DNA of 48,429 nt. Origin: Saccharopolyspora rectivirgula DSM 43747 (lineage in GTDB: Bacteria; Actinomycetota; Actinomycetes; Mycobacteriales; Pseudonocardiaceae). Shown here piece after piece: positions 18,814 through 28,309 of this stretch. Both the position numbers and the translations under genes were made by a program. The stretch covers positions 1 to 48,429 of the forward strand of contig NZ_AYJW01000031.1 of assembly GCF_000497205.1 (NCBI RefSeq), in the 5' to 3' direction. Below the pieces are notes generated by a model, which was not told the origin of the DNA, searched no databases, and worked only from the letters and a program-made list of their open reading frames with translations. Each line of letters starts with the position of its first letter. Position 1 is the stretch's first letter.

Positions 18814-19338
18814 GTGCCCCTGCTTGTATTGATCTTGATCGCCGGCGTTGTCGAACTCGGTGTGCTGGTCGCGATCGGCCAGGCGATCGGTGTGCTGCCC
18901 ACCATCGGGCTGCTGCTGGTCGCCGCGGTGCTGGGCACCTGGCTGCTCCGCCACGAAGGGCGTCGCACGGTGCGCGCCTTCCAGGAGTCGGTGCTCCAGC
19001 GCCGGCCGCCGGAACGGGAGATGACCGACGGCGTGCTCATCGCCGCCGGCGGATTCCTGATCGTCCTGCCCGGCTTCGTCAGCGACATCGCCGGTCTGCT
19101 GCTGTTGCTCCCGCCGATCCGCGCAGTGCTGCGCGACCGGATGCTGCGCCGGGCGGAGCAGCGAGCCGCCCAGGCCGGGGAACGGGGCTTCCCGCACGCC
19201 CGCGGCGCCCGCTTCGCCGGGGGCGACGTCATCGACGGTGAAGTGGTGTCGGTCACCGAGGACGACGAGGACGCGCCGGTGGCGCCGCAGCTCCCCCGCC
19301 AAACCGGACCCCAGCAGGAGCGCTCCGGGCTGGACTGA
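18814..19338 (+). CDS. fxsA: FxsA family membrane protein
   Basis: The 174-residue protein has the FxsA layout: a first helix LLVLILIAGVVELGVLVAIG, a second GVLPTIGLLLVAAVLGTWLLR, the conserved RRTVRAFQESVLQRRPP linker and a third pair around GFLIVLPGFVSDIAGLLLLLPP. A charged tail follows. FxsA in E. coli affects exclusion of phage T7 by F plasmids; the cellular role is otherwise unknown. The GTG start follows AGAGAGG by about 10 nt. Confidence 0.88.
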   Translation: MPLLVLILIAGVVELGVLVAIGQAIGVLPTIGLLLVAAVLGTWLLRHEGRRTVRAFQESVLQRRPPEREMTDGVLIAAGGFLIVLPGFVSDIAGLLLLLPPIRAVLRDRMLRRAEQRAAQAGERGFPHARGARFAGGDVIDGEVVSVTEDDEDAPVAPQLPRQTGPQQERSGLD

Positions 19339-19456
19339 GGTCGCCGGTACGCGGGTGGCTCCAGGCTCAGGAGTAAGCTCGCCAGGACGATCGTGGCTGG
19401 GTGCGCTCAGCGACGGGACCGCGCAGTTGAACACCTGGATCAGGAAGCCATCAGGA

Positions 19457-21079
19457 ATGTCCGACACAACGTTGTTGCTTGGCGGGCGGATCTACTCGCC
19501 CGCTGATGCCGATGCCACCGCGATGGCCGTGACGCAGGGCACGATCACGTGGGTCGGCAGCGACAAGGTCGGTCGTGCGCTGCACCCGGATGCGGAGGTC
19601 GTCGACTTGCAGGGCGCCTTCGTGGCGCCCGCGTTCGTCGATTCCCACGTGCACGCGACGTCCACCGGTTTGCTGGTCAACGGCCTGGACCTCACCGGCT
19701 GCGCATCGTTAACCGAATTCCTGCACGCGCTGCGGGACTACGTCGAGGAGTACCCGGGCGCCGTGGTGTGGGGGCACGGGTGGGACGAGACCTGGTGGCC
19801 CGAACGCCGCCCGCCGACGCGGGAAGAGATCGACAAGGCCGCGGGCGGGGCGCCGGTCTACCTGTCGCGCATCGACGTGCACTCGGCGCTCGTCTCCACC
19901 TCCTTGATCGACCGGGCGCCGATGGCCAAGGAGGCCGAGGGCTGGAGCGACAGCGGGCCGCTCACCCGAGTGGCGCACCACCACGTCCGGCGGGCAGCTC
20001 GGGAAGCGCTCAGCACCCAGCAGCGCCGCGAGGCCCAGCTGGCGTTCCTGCGGCACGCCGCGTCGCAGGGCGTGGCGTGCGTCCACGAATGCGCCGGTCC
20101 GGACATCTCCGGTGCCGACGACCTGACGAGCCTGCTGGAGCTGTCCGGGCAGGGCGGTCTGCCGGAGGTCATCGGCTACTGGGGTGAGCTCGGCGCTCTG
20201 GAGCAGGCGAGGCAGCTGGGAGTGCGCGGGTTGGCCGGCGACCTGTTCGTCGATGGCGCGATCGGTTCGCGCACCGCGGCGCTGCGGGAGCCCTACGCGG
20301 ACGACCCCACCACTGCCGGAGCGCTCTACCTGGACGCCCAGCAGATCGCCGAACACCTCGTGGCCTGCACGAAGGCCGGGCTGCAGGCCGGCTTCCACGT
20401 CATCGGGGACGCCGCGGTGGCCGAGGTCTGCGCGGGCTTCCGGCAGGCCGCCGAAGTCGTGGGCACCCCGGCGCTGGCCAGCATGCGGCACCGGGTGGAA
20501 CACCTGGAGATGGTCAACCCGCAGCAGGCGGCCGAGCTGGCCGGCTACGGGGTGGTCGCTTCGATGCAGCCGCAATTCGACGCCGCCTGGGGCGGCCCCG
20601 ACCAGATGTACGCGCGCCGGCTCGGGCCGGAGCGCGGCACCCAGCTCAACCCGTTCGCCAAGCTCGCGGCCAGCGGTGTCACCTTGGCCTTCGGGTCCGA
20701 CACCCCGGTCACCCCGGTGGACCCGTGGGGTGCGGTGCGCGCCGCCGTCTACCATCGCACCGAAGGCTTCGGCATTTCGCCGCGGGCGGCGTTCGTGGCG
20801 CACACCCGGGGAGGCTGGCGGGCCGCTGGGGTCGACGACGGGCTGACCGGAATGCTGGTGCCCGGGGCTCCCGCCACCTACGCGGTGTGGGATGTCGACG
20901 AGCTCGTCGTCGCGGCGCCGGACTCCAGGGTGCAGCGCTGGTCGACCGATCCGCGTTCGGGTGTGCCGCCGCTGCCCGACCTGGCCCCGGGGACCCGGTT
21001 GCCGCGCTGTCTGCGCACGGTCCTGCGCGGCCAGACCATCTACACCAGGGAGCCGGAAGACGACGATCTGGTCGGCTGA
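19457..21079 (+). CDS. Amidohydrolase family protein (YtcJ-like)
   Basis: The 540-residue enzyme belongs to the amidohydrolase 3 family of metal-dependent hydrolases. Visible motifs are the HxH pair in FVDSHVHATS (about residues 62-68), VHECAG, GFHVIGDAAV with a ligand His, MRHRVEHLEMV and the Asp of FGSDTPVTPVDPW. The long insert with GHGWDETWWPERR is typical of YtcJ-type members. The ATG at 19457 has AGGA directly upstream; earlier in-frame starts overlap fxsA. The natural substrate is not evident. Confidence 0.87.
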   Translation: MSDTTLLLGGRIYSPADADATAMAVTQGTITWVGSDKVGRALHPDAEVVDLQGAFVAPAFVDSHVHATSTGLLVNGLDLTGCASLTEFLHALRDYVEEYPGAVVWGHGWDETWWPERRPPTREEIDKAAGGAPVYLSRIDVHSALVSTSLIDRAPMAKEAEGWSDSGPLTRVAHHHVRRAAREALSTQQRREAQLAFLRHAASQGVACVHECAGPDISGADDLTSLLELSGQGGLPEVIGYWGELGALEQARQLGVRGLAGDLFVDGAIGSRTAALREPYADDPTTAGALYLDAQQIAEHLVACTKAGLQAGFHVIGDAAVAEVCAGFRQAAEVVGTPALASMRHRVEHLEMVNPQQAAELAGYGVVASMQPQFDAAWGGPDQMYARRLGPERGTQLNPFAKLAASGVTLAFGSDTPVTPVDPWGAVRAAVYHRTEGFGISPRAAFVAHTRGGWRAAGVDDGLTGMLVPGAPATYAVWDVDELVVAAPDSRVQRWSTDPRSGVPPLPDLAPGTRLPRCLRTVLRGQTIYTREPEDDDLVG

Positions 21080-21230
21080 CCGCCGGCCGCGTCACTGCTC
21101 CTGCGGTGCCGAGATCGGGTGCGGCTGGCGCGGTCGTGGTGGCTTCTCCCTCCGGTTGGTCGGAGCTCGGCCTGCGGCGACACCGGTGCGCGTACATTTG
21201 GCTGGTGCGTGCGGAGTCGGCGCGCGGTGG

Positions 21231-22850
21231 ATGAGTACGTTCCGTCCTGGTCACACCGGGACTGCAAGACCGAGAAGGTTGGTCGGGTTGGTTGTCCCTA
21301 CGGCTGATGCGCAGCGCGATGTGCGGTCGAGAGGCAGGAAGGCCGGAGGGAAGCTGACCGGCCCGTTGCTGCGGTCCGGTGCGGTGGTCGTGGCGGGCTT
21401 CGTCCTCTACGCCGGCTCGCCCCCGCGCCAGTTGTGGTGGACGGCCCCGCTCGCCTTCGCCGTCTTCGCGCTGACAGTGCAACGGCGTCGAGCCGGGGCG
21501 GGCTTCGGTTACGGCCTGCTGTTCGGGATGGCTTTCCTGCTGCCGCTGCTGGGGTGGCTGCAGGACTTCCTGGAAGTGCAGTTCGGCCCGTGGCCTTGGC
21601 TGGCGGTGGCCGTGGTGGAGGCGTTGTTCTTCGGGGTCGCCGGGGCTGCGATGGCCCGGGTCAGCAGGTTGCCGGCCGCGCCGCTGTGGATGGCGATGGT
21701 GTTCGTCGCGGCCGAGCTGCTGCGCTCCAGCTTCCCGTTCGGCGGGTTCCCCTGGGGGAGGTTGGCGTTCACCCAGATCAGCGGACCGTACTTGGCGCTC
21801 GCTTCGCTGGGCGGCACCGCTGCGGTGACGTTCGCGATCGCGCTGACCGGCACCGGGCTGGCGCAGCTGGTGAGCCGGCTGCGCGGCCGTGGCGGCTGGG
21901 CTGTTCCGGTGGCGTGCGCGCTGGTTCCCGCGCTGGCCGGGCTGGCGGTGTGGCCGGTGGTGGGAACCGAGGCGGAGGCCGGCACCGCCCGGGTGGGCGT
22001 GGTGCAGGGCAACGCCCCGAACCTGGGGCTCGGGCTGCTGTACGCCGACGACGTGCTGCACGACAACCACATCCGGCAAGCCGGTGAGCTCGCCGAGAGC
22101 GTCGAGGCGGGTCGGCTGCCCCGCCCGGACTTCGTGGTGCTCCCCGAGCAGGTGGGCAGCTGGCGGCCGGAGCGCACCGATCCGGAGCTCTCGGCGGTGG
22201 CCAGCAGACTGGGGGTGCCGCTGGCGGTCGGCGGTCTGGGCGTCGACGCCGACGGGGAGCTGCGCAACCGGGTGGTGCACTGGGACCCCGAGACCGGTGC
22301 GGGCGAGCAGTACATCAAGCAGCACCTGGTGCCGTTCGCGGAGACCATCCCCCTGCGCCCGGTGGCCCGGTTGGTGTCCCCTTTCGTGGACCGCTTCGAG
22401 CAGGACATGGTTCCCGGGGACGAGCCCGGTGTGCTCCGGGTCGCGAACGCGGTGCTCGGGGTGGGCATCTGCTATGACGTGGCTTTCGACGACGTGTTCA
22501 CCGGTGCGGTGCGGCAGGGCGCGAACCTGCTGGTGGTGCCGACCAACAACGCCTGGTACGGGCCTTCGGAGATGAGCTACCAGCAGCTGGCCATGGCGCA
22601 GCTGCGGGCCGTCGAGCACGGCCGTGCCGTGGTGGTGTCCTCCACCAGCGGGGTCAGTGCGGTCGTGCGGCCGGACGGCTCCGTGGACCACCAGACCGGT
22701 CTGTTCACCGCTGAGCACTTCGTGTCGGAGGTACCGCTGCGCACCTCCGAGACGCTGGCGACCAAGCTCGGCAGCGTCCCGGGTTGGCTGTTGTCGCTGG
22801 GGGGTGCGGGCGCACTGGTATTCACCTGGTGGCGGCCTCGCCGCAGGTGA
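21231..22850 (+). CDS. lnt: Apolipoprotein N-acyltransferase
   Basis: Lnt adds the third acyl chain to the N-terminal cysteine of lipoproteins. The 539-residue protein has a membrane N-terminal half (about 45-245, six or more helices) and a periplasmic nitrilase-like domain. The catalytic triad is visible: Glu in [11 protein letters not shown], Lys in [13 protein letters not shown] and Cys in [12 protein letters not shown]. The ATG at 21231 is the first good start outside the preceding gene. In M. tuberculosis this domain is fused to Ppm1; here the two are separate adjacent genes. Confidence 0.92.
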   Translation: MSTFRPGHTGTARPRRLVGLVVPTADAQRDVRSRGRKAGGKLTGPLLRSGAVVVAGFVLYAGSPPRQLWWTAPLAFAVFALTVQRRRAGAGFGYGLLFGMAFLLPLLGWLQDFLEVQFGPWPWLAVAVVEALFFGVAGAAMARVSRLPAAPLWMAMVFVAAELLRSSFPFGGFPWGRLAFTQISGPYLALASLGGTAAVTFAIALTGTGLAQLVSRLRGRGGWAVPVACALVPALAGLAVWPVVGTEAEAGTARVGVVQGNAPNLGLGLLYADDVLHDNHIRQAGELAESVEAGRLPRPDFVVLPEQVGSWRPERTDPELSAVASRLGVPLAVGGLGVDADGELRNRVVHWDPETGAGEQYIKQHLVPFAETIPLRPVARLVSPFVDRFEQDMVPGDEPGVLRVANAVLGVGICYDVAFDDVFTGAVRQGANLLVVPTNNAWYGPSEMSYQQLAMAQLRAVEHGRAVVVSSTSGVSAVVRPDGSVDHQTGLFTAEHFVSEVPLRTSETLATKLGSVPGWLLSLGGAGALVFTWWRPRRR

Positions 22851-22872
22851 GCAGTCGAGCAAGGACGAGGAC

Positions 22873-22891
22873 TGCCGGCCGCGGGCCGGCA
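22873..22891 (+). promoter_or_regulatory. Hairpin touching the ppm1 ribosome binding site
   Basis: An 8-bp perfect stem TGCCGGCC/GGCCGGCA with a 3-nt loop ends at the first base of the AAGGAGG Shine-Dalgarno of ppm1. It may tune translation or partly terminate lnt transcripts. Confidence 0.4.
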
Positions 22892-22902
22892 AGGAGGAGT
22901 TA

Positions 22903-23694
22903 ATGGGGAACCGGCAGGCCTCCGGAGGCGATGCCGTTGCCAGTTCGGTCGTGGTGGTCATACCCACCTACAACGAGCGGGACAACGTGGAGCAGATAGT
23001 CCAGCGCGTGCTGGGCTCGGTTCCCGCCGCCGAAGTGCTGGTGGTGGACGACAACAGCCCGGACGGCACCGGCGAGATAGCCGACCGGATGGCCACCGCT
23101 GATGAACGGGTGCACGTGCTGCACCGGGCTGCGAAGGCCGGGTTGGGGGCGGCCTACGTCGCTGGTTTCACCTGGGCGCTGGACCGGGGGTACCAGGTCA
23201 TCGTCGAGATGGACGCCGATGGTTCCCACGCCCCCGAGGACCTGCCGCGGCTGTTGAGCATGCTCGGCCCGGACGGGGCCGGCGCCGACGTGGTGGTCGG
23301 GTCGCGCTACGTGCCCGGGGGACGCACGGTGAACTGGCCTTGGTACCGCGCGATGCTGTCCCGCGGGGCGAACATCTACTCCAAGTTGGCGCTGGGCGTC
23401 CCGGTCAACGACATGACGGCTGGCTACCGCGTGTACCGCCGGGAAGTCCTGCAGAGCGTCAAGCTGCACAGCGTCGCCTCGCAGGGCTACTGCTTCCAGG
23501 TCGACTTGACGTGGCGGTCGATCGAGGCCGGTTTCGCGGTGGCCGAGGTCCCGATCACGTTCGTGGAGCGCGAGCAGGGCAAGTCGAAGATGACCGGTGA
23601 GATCGTCCGGGAGGCCTTGGTCCGGGTCACCAAGTGGGGCCTGCGGCGGCGGGGCAACCAGCTGCTCTCCTCGGTGCGGGCGTTGTTGCGCTGA
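22903..23694 (+). CDS. ppm1: Polyprenol monophosphomannose synthase
   Basis: This GT2 glycosyltransferase transfers mannose from GDP-mannose to polyprenyl phosphate, supplying the donor for lipoglycan and protein mannosylation. The 263-residue protein has [17 protein letters not shown] at the start, [15 protein letters not shown], the DxD metal motif in [13 protein letters not shown] and the family region [14 protein letters not shown]. No transmembrane segments follow, so membrane contact probably comes through the adjacent Lnt-like partner, as shown for split systems in other actinobacteria. An ideal AAGGAGG precedes the ATG. Confidence 0.93.
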   Translation: MGNRQASGGDAVASSVVVVIPTYNERDNVEQIVQRVLGSVPAAEVLVVDDNSPDGTGEIADRMATADERVHVLHRAAKAGLGAAYVAGFTWALDRGYQVIVEMDADGSHAPEDLPRLLSMLGPDGAGADVVVGSRYVPGGRTVNWPWYRAMLSRGANIYSKLALGVPVNDMTAGYRVYRREVLQSVKLHSVASQGYCFQVDLTWRSIEAGFAVAEVPITFVEREQGKSKMTGEIVREALVRVTKWGLRRRGNQLLSSVRALLR

Positions 23695-23701
23695 AAACGC
23701 G

Positions 23702-23734
23702 AAGCGCCCGGGGCCGCCATCCCCAGGCGCTTTT
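23702..23734. terminator. Intrinsic terminator between ppm1 and rbpA
   Basis: A 12-bp stem with one mismatch (AAGCGCCCGGGG with CCCCAGGCGCTT), a 7-nt loop and flanking A-run and TTTT lies between two convergent genes. It can serve both strands. Confidence 0.75.
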
Positions 23735-23749
23735 CACACCGGCTGTTCC

Positions 23750-24091
23750 TCAGGCTTCTCCGCGCCGTTCACGCAGCATCTGCAGCCGCTCGTTGAGCAG
23801 TTCTTCCAGCTCGGGAATGGTGCGCCGCTCCAGCAGCATGTCCCAGTGGGTGCGCGGCGGTTTGGACTTCTTTTGCTCTGGTTCGGAGCCGTCGACGAGC
23901 TTCGATTCAGTGCCGTGCAGGCGGCACTCCCAGGTGGCGGGGAGTTCCGCGTCATCGGAGAACGGCACCTCGAACTCGTGGCCCTTGGGGCAGGAGTAGC
24001 GCACCGTCCGGCGCGGTGCGAGGTCGTGGTTGCGGTCGGTCTCGTAGCTGACTGCTCCGAGCCGGCTGCCACGCAGAACGCGATCGGCCAT
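23750..24091 (-). CDS. rbpA: RNA polymerase-binding protein RbpA
   Basis: RbpA binds the principal sigma factor and RNA polymerase and activates transcription in actinobacteria. The 113-residue protein contains the conserved core VSYETDRNHDLAPRR, the CPKGHEFEVPFSDDAELP and ATWECRLHG segments, and the C-terminal sigma-interaction part THWDMLLERRTIPELEELL. The ATG at 24091 (MADRVLRGSRLG) is chosen over an in-frame start 33 nt upstream because family members begin there and AAAGGA lies 5 nt before it. An upstream SigR/SigH-like promoter suggests induction by thiol oxidative stress. Confidence 0.94.
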   Translation of the reverse strand: MADRVLRGSRLGAVSYETDRNHDLAPRRTVRYSCPKGHEFEVPFSDDAELPATWECRLHGTESKLVDGSEPEQKKSKPPRTHWDMLLERRTIPELEELLNERLQMLRERRGEA

Positions 24092-24567
24092 GACGGTTCC
24101 TTTCACTTTGGCCCGGGTGGGCACCCAGGCGGTTTGTGCTCACCGAGTGCAACAACGGCCGTGCCGTCGTCTGTTCCCGGATGCTGTCCTCTGGTTGCCG
24201 TCGGTGACGTTGTTCACCCGTCAACGACGGTTTCTTCCCTAGAGATGCAGTCGGACGCCATTCGTTACGCGTTATCCCACTGGCAATCTATAGGTTCATT
24301 CGAACGGGTGATAGTGCCAGACCGGCCGTCACAGCGGCCAAAGGTATACCCGGAACACCGGGCGAAGTAGGACCGAGATCACGGTCCGAGTCGCTTAGTA
24401 GCCACATCACTTAACCACAGTCTGTAATCATCCCGTTCTGAAATGGTCAACAACGCTGCGTGCCGGCATATGCCGCGAGCACCGATGACCGCCGATATGC
24501 CTATCACCTTCGCGGAGCAACGGACGCAGGCGGTCGTCGTATTCCGCTCACCACCCGCGTGCAAGCA
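24092..24567. other. 476-bp noncoding region upstream of rbpA
   Basis: No credible gene is seen; the open frames here are antisense or lack coding character. It holds the SigR/SigH-like rbpA promoter, and small hairpins at about 24346-24363 and 24370-24386 that could end the UMF1 transcript. There is also a relatively AT-rich stretch (24255-24310) that may contain a second rbpA promoter. Confidence 0.5.
24150..24178 (-). promoter_or_regulatory. SigR/SigH-type promoter candidate for rbpA
   Basis: On the minus strand GGGAAC (24178-24173) is followed by GTTGTTG (24156-24150), giving GGAAC-N16 or N19-GTT, close to the disulfide-stress sigma factor consensus. It lies about 60 nt upstream of the rbpA start. 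rbpA is a known SigR target in Streptomyces. Confidence 0.5.
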
Positions 24568-25977
24568 TCACAGCACCTTCGGCACCGGATTGCCCACCGC
24601 GGCGATCGCCCGCCGCACCGGCACCAAGGCCACCAGCACGAACCCGATGGCGAAGAACACCATCAGCGAGATGATCGCCAACCGGAACGAACCGGTCAGC
24701 TGGCCGATGCCGGCGAACAGCAGCGGCCCCAGCCAAGAAGTCGAACGCTCACCCACCTCGTACAGCGAGAAGTACTCGGCCTCCTTGCCCGGTGGCACCA
24801 TCTGGCTGAACAACGAACGGGACAGCGCGTTCGTTCCCCCCAGGACCAGCCCGATGCCCACCGCCAGGCCGTAGAACTGCAGCTGCTGGCCGGCCTGCAC
24901 GAAGTACGCCGCACCGAGCACCACCAGCCACATCACGAGACTCACCAGGATCGTCTTCTTGGCGCCGATCCGGCGGGCGAGCAACCCGTGCAGCACACCA
25001 CCCGCGTAGGCGATGAATTGGACGATCAACAGCGTGATGATCAGCACTTCCTGCTGCAGCTCGAGCTCCAGGCTGCCGTACTGGGCCGACACCTGGGAGA
25101 CGGTGGAGATCCCGTCGGTGTAGATCCAGTACGCCCCGAGGAAGGCGAGGGTCAGCGGGAAGTGCCGCGCCTGCCGCAACGTGCCGACCAGCTGCTTGAA
25201 ACCCGCGGTGATCACCGACGCGCCGCTCTCCCCGCCGCTCTCGGGCGCGCGGTGCCGCCGCAGCGCCGTCAACGGGAGCAGCGTGAACAGCGCCCACCAC
25301 AACCCGGAGGAGACGAACACCAGGCGAACCGCGGCGCCGCTGTCCAACCCGATCGCCTCGTGTCCCAAGTAGATCGCCAAGTGGCAGGCCAGGGCCAAGC
25401 CGCCCCCCAGGTAGCCGACGGCCCAGCCGCGGGAGGAGACCTGGTCGCGCTCATCGGCATCGGCGATCTCCGGGAGGAACGAGTAGTAGACCACCACCGA
25501 TGCGCCGTAGCAGATGTTGGCCAGCACGAACAGCACCACGCCGAGCTGCCAGTTCCCCCCGGAGACCAGCGCCAGCAGGGCAGTGGCGGCCGCCCCGAGG
25601 AAGGCGAAGACCCCGAGCATGGTGCGCTTGCGCTGAGTGCGGTCGGCGATCGCGCCGGTGATCGGCAGCACCACGACCTGGACCACCGTCGCCAACGACA
25701 GCAGGTAGCCCCACAGCGAACCGGCGGGGAAGGACATGCCGAACGCGGAGATGTCGCACCGCTCGAGCGCGTTGCCGCCCGGGCACGGATCCACCCCGTT
25801 GCGGGCGGTGTCGGCCTTGGCCGCTTCAGTGGCCACCGAAGTCAGGTAGAGCGAGAGGAAAACGGTGGTGACCGAGGTCGGGAACACCGAATTGGCCCAG
25901 TCGTACCAGCACCAGCCGCGCTGTTCCTTCTTCCGCCGGGCAGCCTCCGGTGAGACCCCGCTGTCCTGCACGCTCAT
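24568..25977 (-). CDS. UMF1-type MFS transporter
   Basis: The 469-residue protein has about twelve hydrophobic helices and the N-terminal hallmark GWCWYDWANSVFPTSVTTVF of the UMF1/Atg22-like branch of the major facilitator superfamily. The loop GAIADRTQRKRTMLG matches the MFS motif A between helices 2 and 3. An extracytoplasmic loop after helix 1 contains two Cys (DPCPGG and ERCDIS) that may form a disulfide. Atg22-type proteins export amino acids from vacuoles; bacterial substrates are unknown. CGGAGG precedes the ATG by 4 nt. Confidence 0.85.
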   Translation of the reverse strand: MSVQDSGVSPEAARRKKEQRGWCWYDWANSVFPTSVTTVFLSLYLTSVATEAAKADTARNGVDPCPGGNALERCDISAFGMSFPAGSLWGYLLSLATVVQVVVLPITGAIADRTQRKRTMLGVFAFLGAAATALLALVSGGNWQLGVVLFVLANICYGASVVVYYSFLPEIADADERDQVSSRGWAVGYLGGGLALACHLAIYLGHEAIGLDSGAAVRLVFVSSGLWWALFTLLPLTALRRHRAPESGGESGASVITAGFKQLVGTLRQARHFPLTLAFLGAYWIYTDGISTVSQVSAQYGSLELELQQEVLIITLLIVQFIAYAGGVLHGLLARRIGAKKTILVSLVMWLVVLGAAYFVQAGQQLQFYGLAVGIGLVLGGTNALSRSLFSQMVPPGKEAEYFSLYEVGERSTSWLGPLLFAGIGQLTGSFRLAIISLMVFFAIGFVLVALVPVRRAIAAVGNPVPKVL

Positions 25978-26076
25978 CCGTCCTCCGGGAGCCGAAATTC
26001 ACCTGGTTCGGGTAACCGGACTGTACTGACTCAACCCGTACCCGGGGGGAAAACCGGAAACAATGCGTAGTTCCAC

Positions 26077-26874
26077 TCAGGCCACCGGTTCTCCCGGGAA
26101 CTGCTGCCCCCGCTGCACCAGCACATCGCGCAGCACATCCGGGCGGTCGGTGAACAAACCGTCCACTCCGGCGTCCAACAGCGCGTGCATCTCGGCGGCA
26201 TCGTCCACCGTCCAGGCGTGCACCTCCAATCCCCACCGGTGGGCCCGCGAGATGAACCGCGGGTCGATCACCCGAAGCGACCCCACCGCCGGTGGAACCT
26301 GCGCGGCGCTCCCGGAGACCACCGTCCGCAGTGGCCAGTCACCCAAGTGAGCAGCGGTCCACAAGGCGAGCGCCGAACCCCGGCCCAGCGAGGTCAACAG
26401 CCGATCACCGCCCAAGCGGGCCAGCCGGCGGACCCGGTGCTCGGAGAACGACGCCAGGCACACCCGGCCCCAAGCGTTGTGCGCGCGGATGGTGCGCAGT
26501 GCCGGGACCACCGCGTGGTCGTCCTTGACGTCGATGTTGAAGAAGGTGTCCGGCAGCTCTTCGAGCACGTCGTCCAGCCTGGCCACCGGTTCCCGCCCGC
26601 CGATCTTCGCCTGGCGGACGACGTCCCAGCGCAGCATCCGGATCGCGCCGCGCCCGTCGGTGGTGCGGTTCAAAGTCGCGTCGTGGTGCACCACCGCCAC
26701 CCCGTCGGCGGTGGCGCGCACATCGGTTTCGATGTACCGGTAGCCTTCCTCGACTGCGCGGCGGAACGCGCTCCGGGAGTTCTCCATTCCGTCCAGGTCG
26801 TCGATGTGCCAGCCGCGGTGCGCGAAAGCGCGGGGCTTGGGACCGAGCAGAAAGGGATACGTCACGGATGTCAC
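26077..26874 (-). CDS. Glycerophosphodiester phosphodiesterase
   Basis: This TIM-barrel enzyme cleaves glycerophosphodiesters to glycerol 3-phosphate and an alcohol. Catalytic and metal residues are visible: RAFAHRGWHIDDLDG with the first His, YRYIETDVRATADG with Glu and Asp, and VVHHDATLNRTTDGRG with the second His. FFNIDVKDD and the C-terminal GLEVHAWTVDDAAEM follow. No signal peptide is seen, so it is likely cytoplasmic. GTG 26874 is chosen; the frame is open from a GTG at 26904 with no ribosome site. Confidence 0.88.
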   Translation of the reverse strand: MTSVTYPFLLGPKPRAFAHRGWHIDDLDGMENSRSAFRRAVEEGYRYIETDVRATADGVAVVHHDATLNRTTDGRGAIRMLRWDVVRQAKIGGREPVARLDDVLEELPDTFFNIDVKDDHAVVPALRTIRAHNAWGRVCLASFSEHRVRRLARLGGDRLLTSLGRGSALALWTAAHLGDWPLRTVVSGSAAQVPPAVGSLRVIDPRFISRAHRWGLEVHAWTVDDAAEMHALLDAGVDGLFTDRPDVLRDVLVQRGQQFPGEPVA

Positions 26875-26933
26875 TCTGCCTGATCGGTGTGCCGGGGCGG
26901 GCACCCCGGGGCGGCAGGCTAGCGTGATCAGAC

Positions 26934-27284
26934 GTGGACGTCCTCTCTGACCGCAAACAGCAGCGTTCGGTGCGGCACTGCGCCTGGTGCGGGCGACCGA
27001 TAGAAACCTCTGGACGCCAAGGGCGGCCCCGGCTGTACTGCGCCCAGTCGTGCCGGCAGCGCGCCTACGAACGGCGAACCGCGGTGCAGCGCGGCGGTCT
27101 TCCCGAAGACGCGGTGGTCTTCGCCGCGGCCGAAGTCGCCGATCTGCAGGACCGGCTGTTCCAACTGCGCTGCGCCGCCGAAGACGTCCTGACCGCGGTG
27201 CAGGACGGAGCCGGGGCGGAGGAGCTCCGCAAACTCGCCGAGCAGGTCGTCGAGGTCGCCGGCGAGCTCGAACGGCTGCGCTAG
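26934..27284 (+). CDS. Small CxxC/CxxxC zinc-ribbon-like protein
   Basis: The 116-residue protein has four Cys in HCAWCGRPIE and LYCAQSCRQRAYERR (residues about 17-40), a likely zinc site like those of fungal-type MYND/FCS or ribosome-hibernation zinc knuckles. A helical, probably coiled C-terminal part (about 60-116) follows. I cannot name the family. TAGCGT ends 8 nt before the GTG, so the mRNA probably has almost no leader. Its stop directly abuts the convergent recombinase stop (CTAG/CTAG). Confidence 0.75.
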   Translation: MDVLSDRKQQRSVRHCAWCGRPIETSGRQGRPRLYCAQSCRQRAYERRTAVQRGGLPEDAVVFAAAEVADLQDRLFQLRCAAEDVLTAVQDGAGAEELRKLAEQVVEVAGELERLR

Positions 27285-28250
27285 CTAGCGCGCGGACAGT
27301 TCACCGAGGACCCGCAGCGTCCGGTTGGCCCGCACGGACAACCGCTGCTCCCGAGCGGTGACGTCGATGTAGGTCTGGCTGGCGTTCATCGACGCGTGCC
27401 CCAGGAGCTTGGCGATCTCCGCCGCGTTCGCGCCGTCCTCCGCCAGACGGGTGGCGAAGGTGTGCCGCAGGGCGTGCACCATCGCGCCGCGCTGCACCCG
27501 ATCGGTCACCCCGGCGGCCCGCAGCGACTGCTGGACCAGGTACTGCAGCCCGCCGCGGCGCAACGGCTGCCCCCGGTGGTCCACGAAGAGCGGCGCGTCC
27601 CCCGGCAACCGGTCGCCGAACCGCAGCTTCCGGGAGCGCAGGTACTGCTGGATGACGTCGTCCAGCGCGTCCTCGATGGGGATCGACCGGCTGCGCCCGC
27701 CCTTGCCGCGGACGTGCAGGCGGCGGTCACCGGGCCGGCCGGCGAGCGAACCGACGGTCAAGTCGAGCAGCTCAGCGGACCGCACCCCGGTGCACAACAA
27801 AGTGGACAGAACCGCCAAATCGCGCTCCGGCCAAGGGTTGCGGGCCTTCCGGTTGCCGGCGGCCACGGTGCGCAGCAACCGCTCCGGGGTGTCCTCGCCC
27901 TGCAGCGGCTTGGGAACCGGCGGTGGAGTGCGCGGCTTCGGCACCACTTGCATGGGGTTGCCGCCCACCGCGCCCTCCACCACCAAGAACCCGAAGAAAC
28001 CGTTCCACGTCGACCAGGCGCGGGTGACCGTGGACGCCGACCGGCTCGCGGCGAACCGGGCGAACGCCGACCGCAGCACCGAAGGGGTCAGGTCGCCGAC
28101 CGGGAGCTGGCCGGCTTCGCGTCCGAGGACTTCGGTCAGCTCACCGGCCACCGACTCCAGGTCCCGCCGGTAGGCGCGCAGCGAGTTCGCCGCCAGCTTC
28201 CGGGCTTGCAGGTGCTCCAGGTAGATCTCGATGGCCTGCGCAACGTCCAC
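27285..28250 (-). CDS. Tyrosine recombinase (Xer/phage integrase family)
   Basis: The 321-residue protein has an N-terminal SAM-like core-binding domain (about 1-95) and a C-terminal catalytic domain with the full set: Arg in CTGVRSAELLDL, Lys in HVRGKGGRSRSIP, HALRHTFATRL (His-x-x-Arg), His in LLGHASMN and Tyr in ASQTYIDV. Length and lack of extra DNA-binding arms resemble XerC/XerD rather than phage integrases. No attachment site or mobile cargo is recognisable around it. It could be a chromosome-dimer recombinase or an old integrase. Confidence 0.85.
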   Translation of the reverse strand: MDVAQAIEIYLEHLQARKLAANSLRAYRRDLESVAGELTEVLGREAGQLPVGDLTPSVLRSAFARFAASRSASTVTRAWSTWNGFFGFLVVEGAVGGNPMQVVPKPRTPPPVPKPLQGEDTPERLLRTVAAGNRKARNPWPERDLAVLSTLLCTGVRSAELLDLTVGSLAGRPGDRRLHVRGKGGRSRSIPIEDALDDVIQQYLRSRKLRFGDRLPGDAPLFVDHRGQPLRRGGLQYLVQQSLRAAGVTDRVQRGAMVHALRHTFATRLAEDGANAAEIAKLLGHASMNASQTYIDVTAREQRLSVRANRTLRVLGELSAR

Positions 28251-28309
28251 GGCACGGCACCTCCGCGAAGATCAACTCCGGTTCCGATGAAACCAGATGG
28301 CGCCGGTGG

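Noticed and set aside
24460-25953. 497-residue plus-strand frame
   Set aside because: Composition is Gln/Arg/His-rich shadow of the UMF1 transporter on the minus strand.
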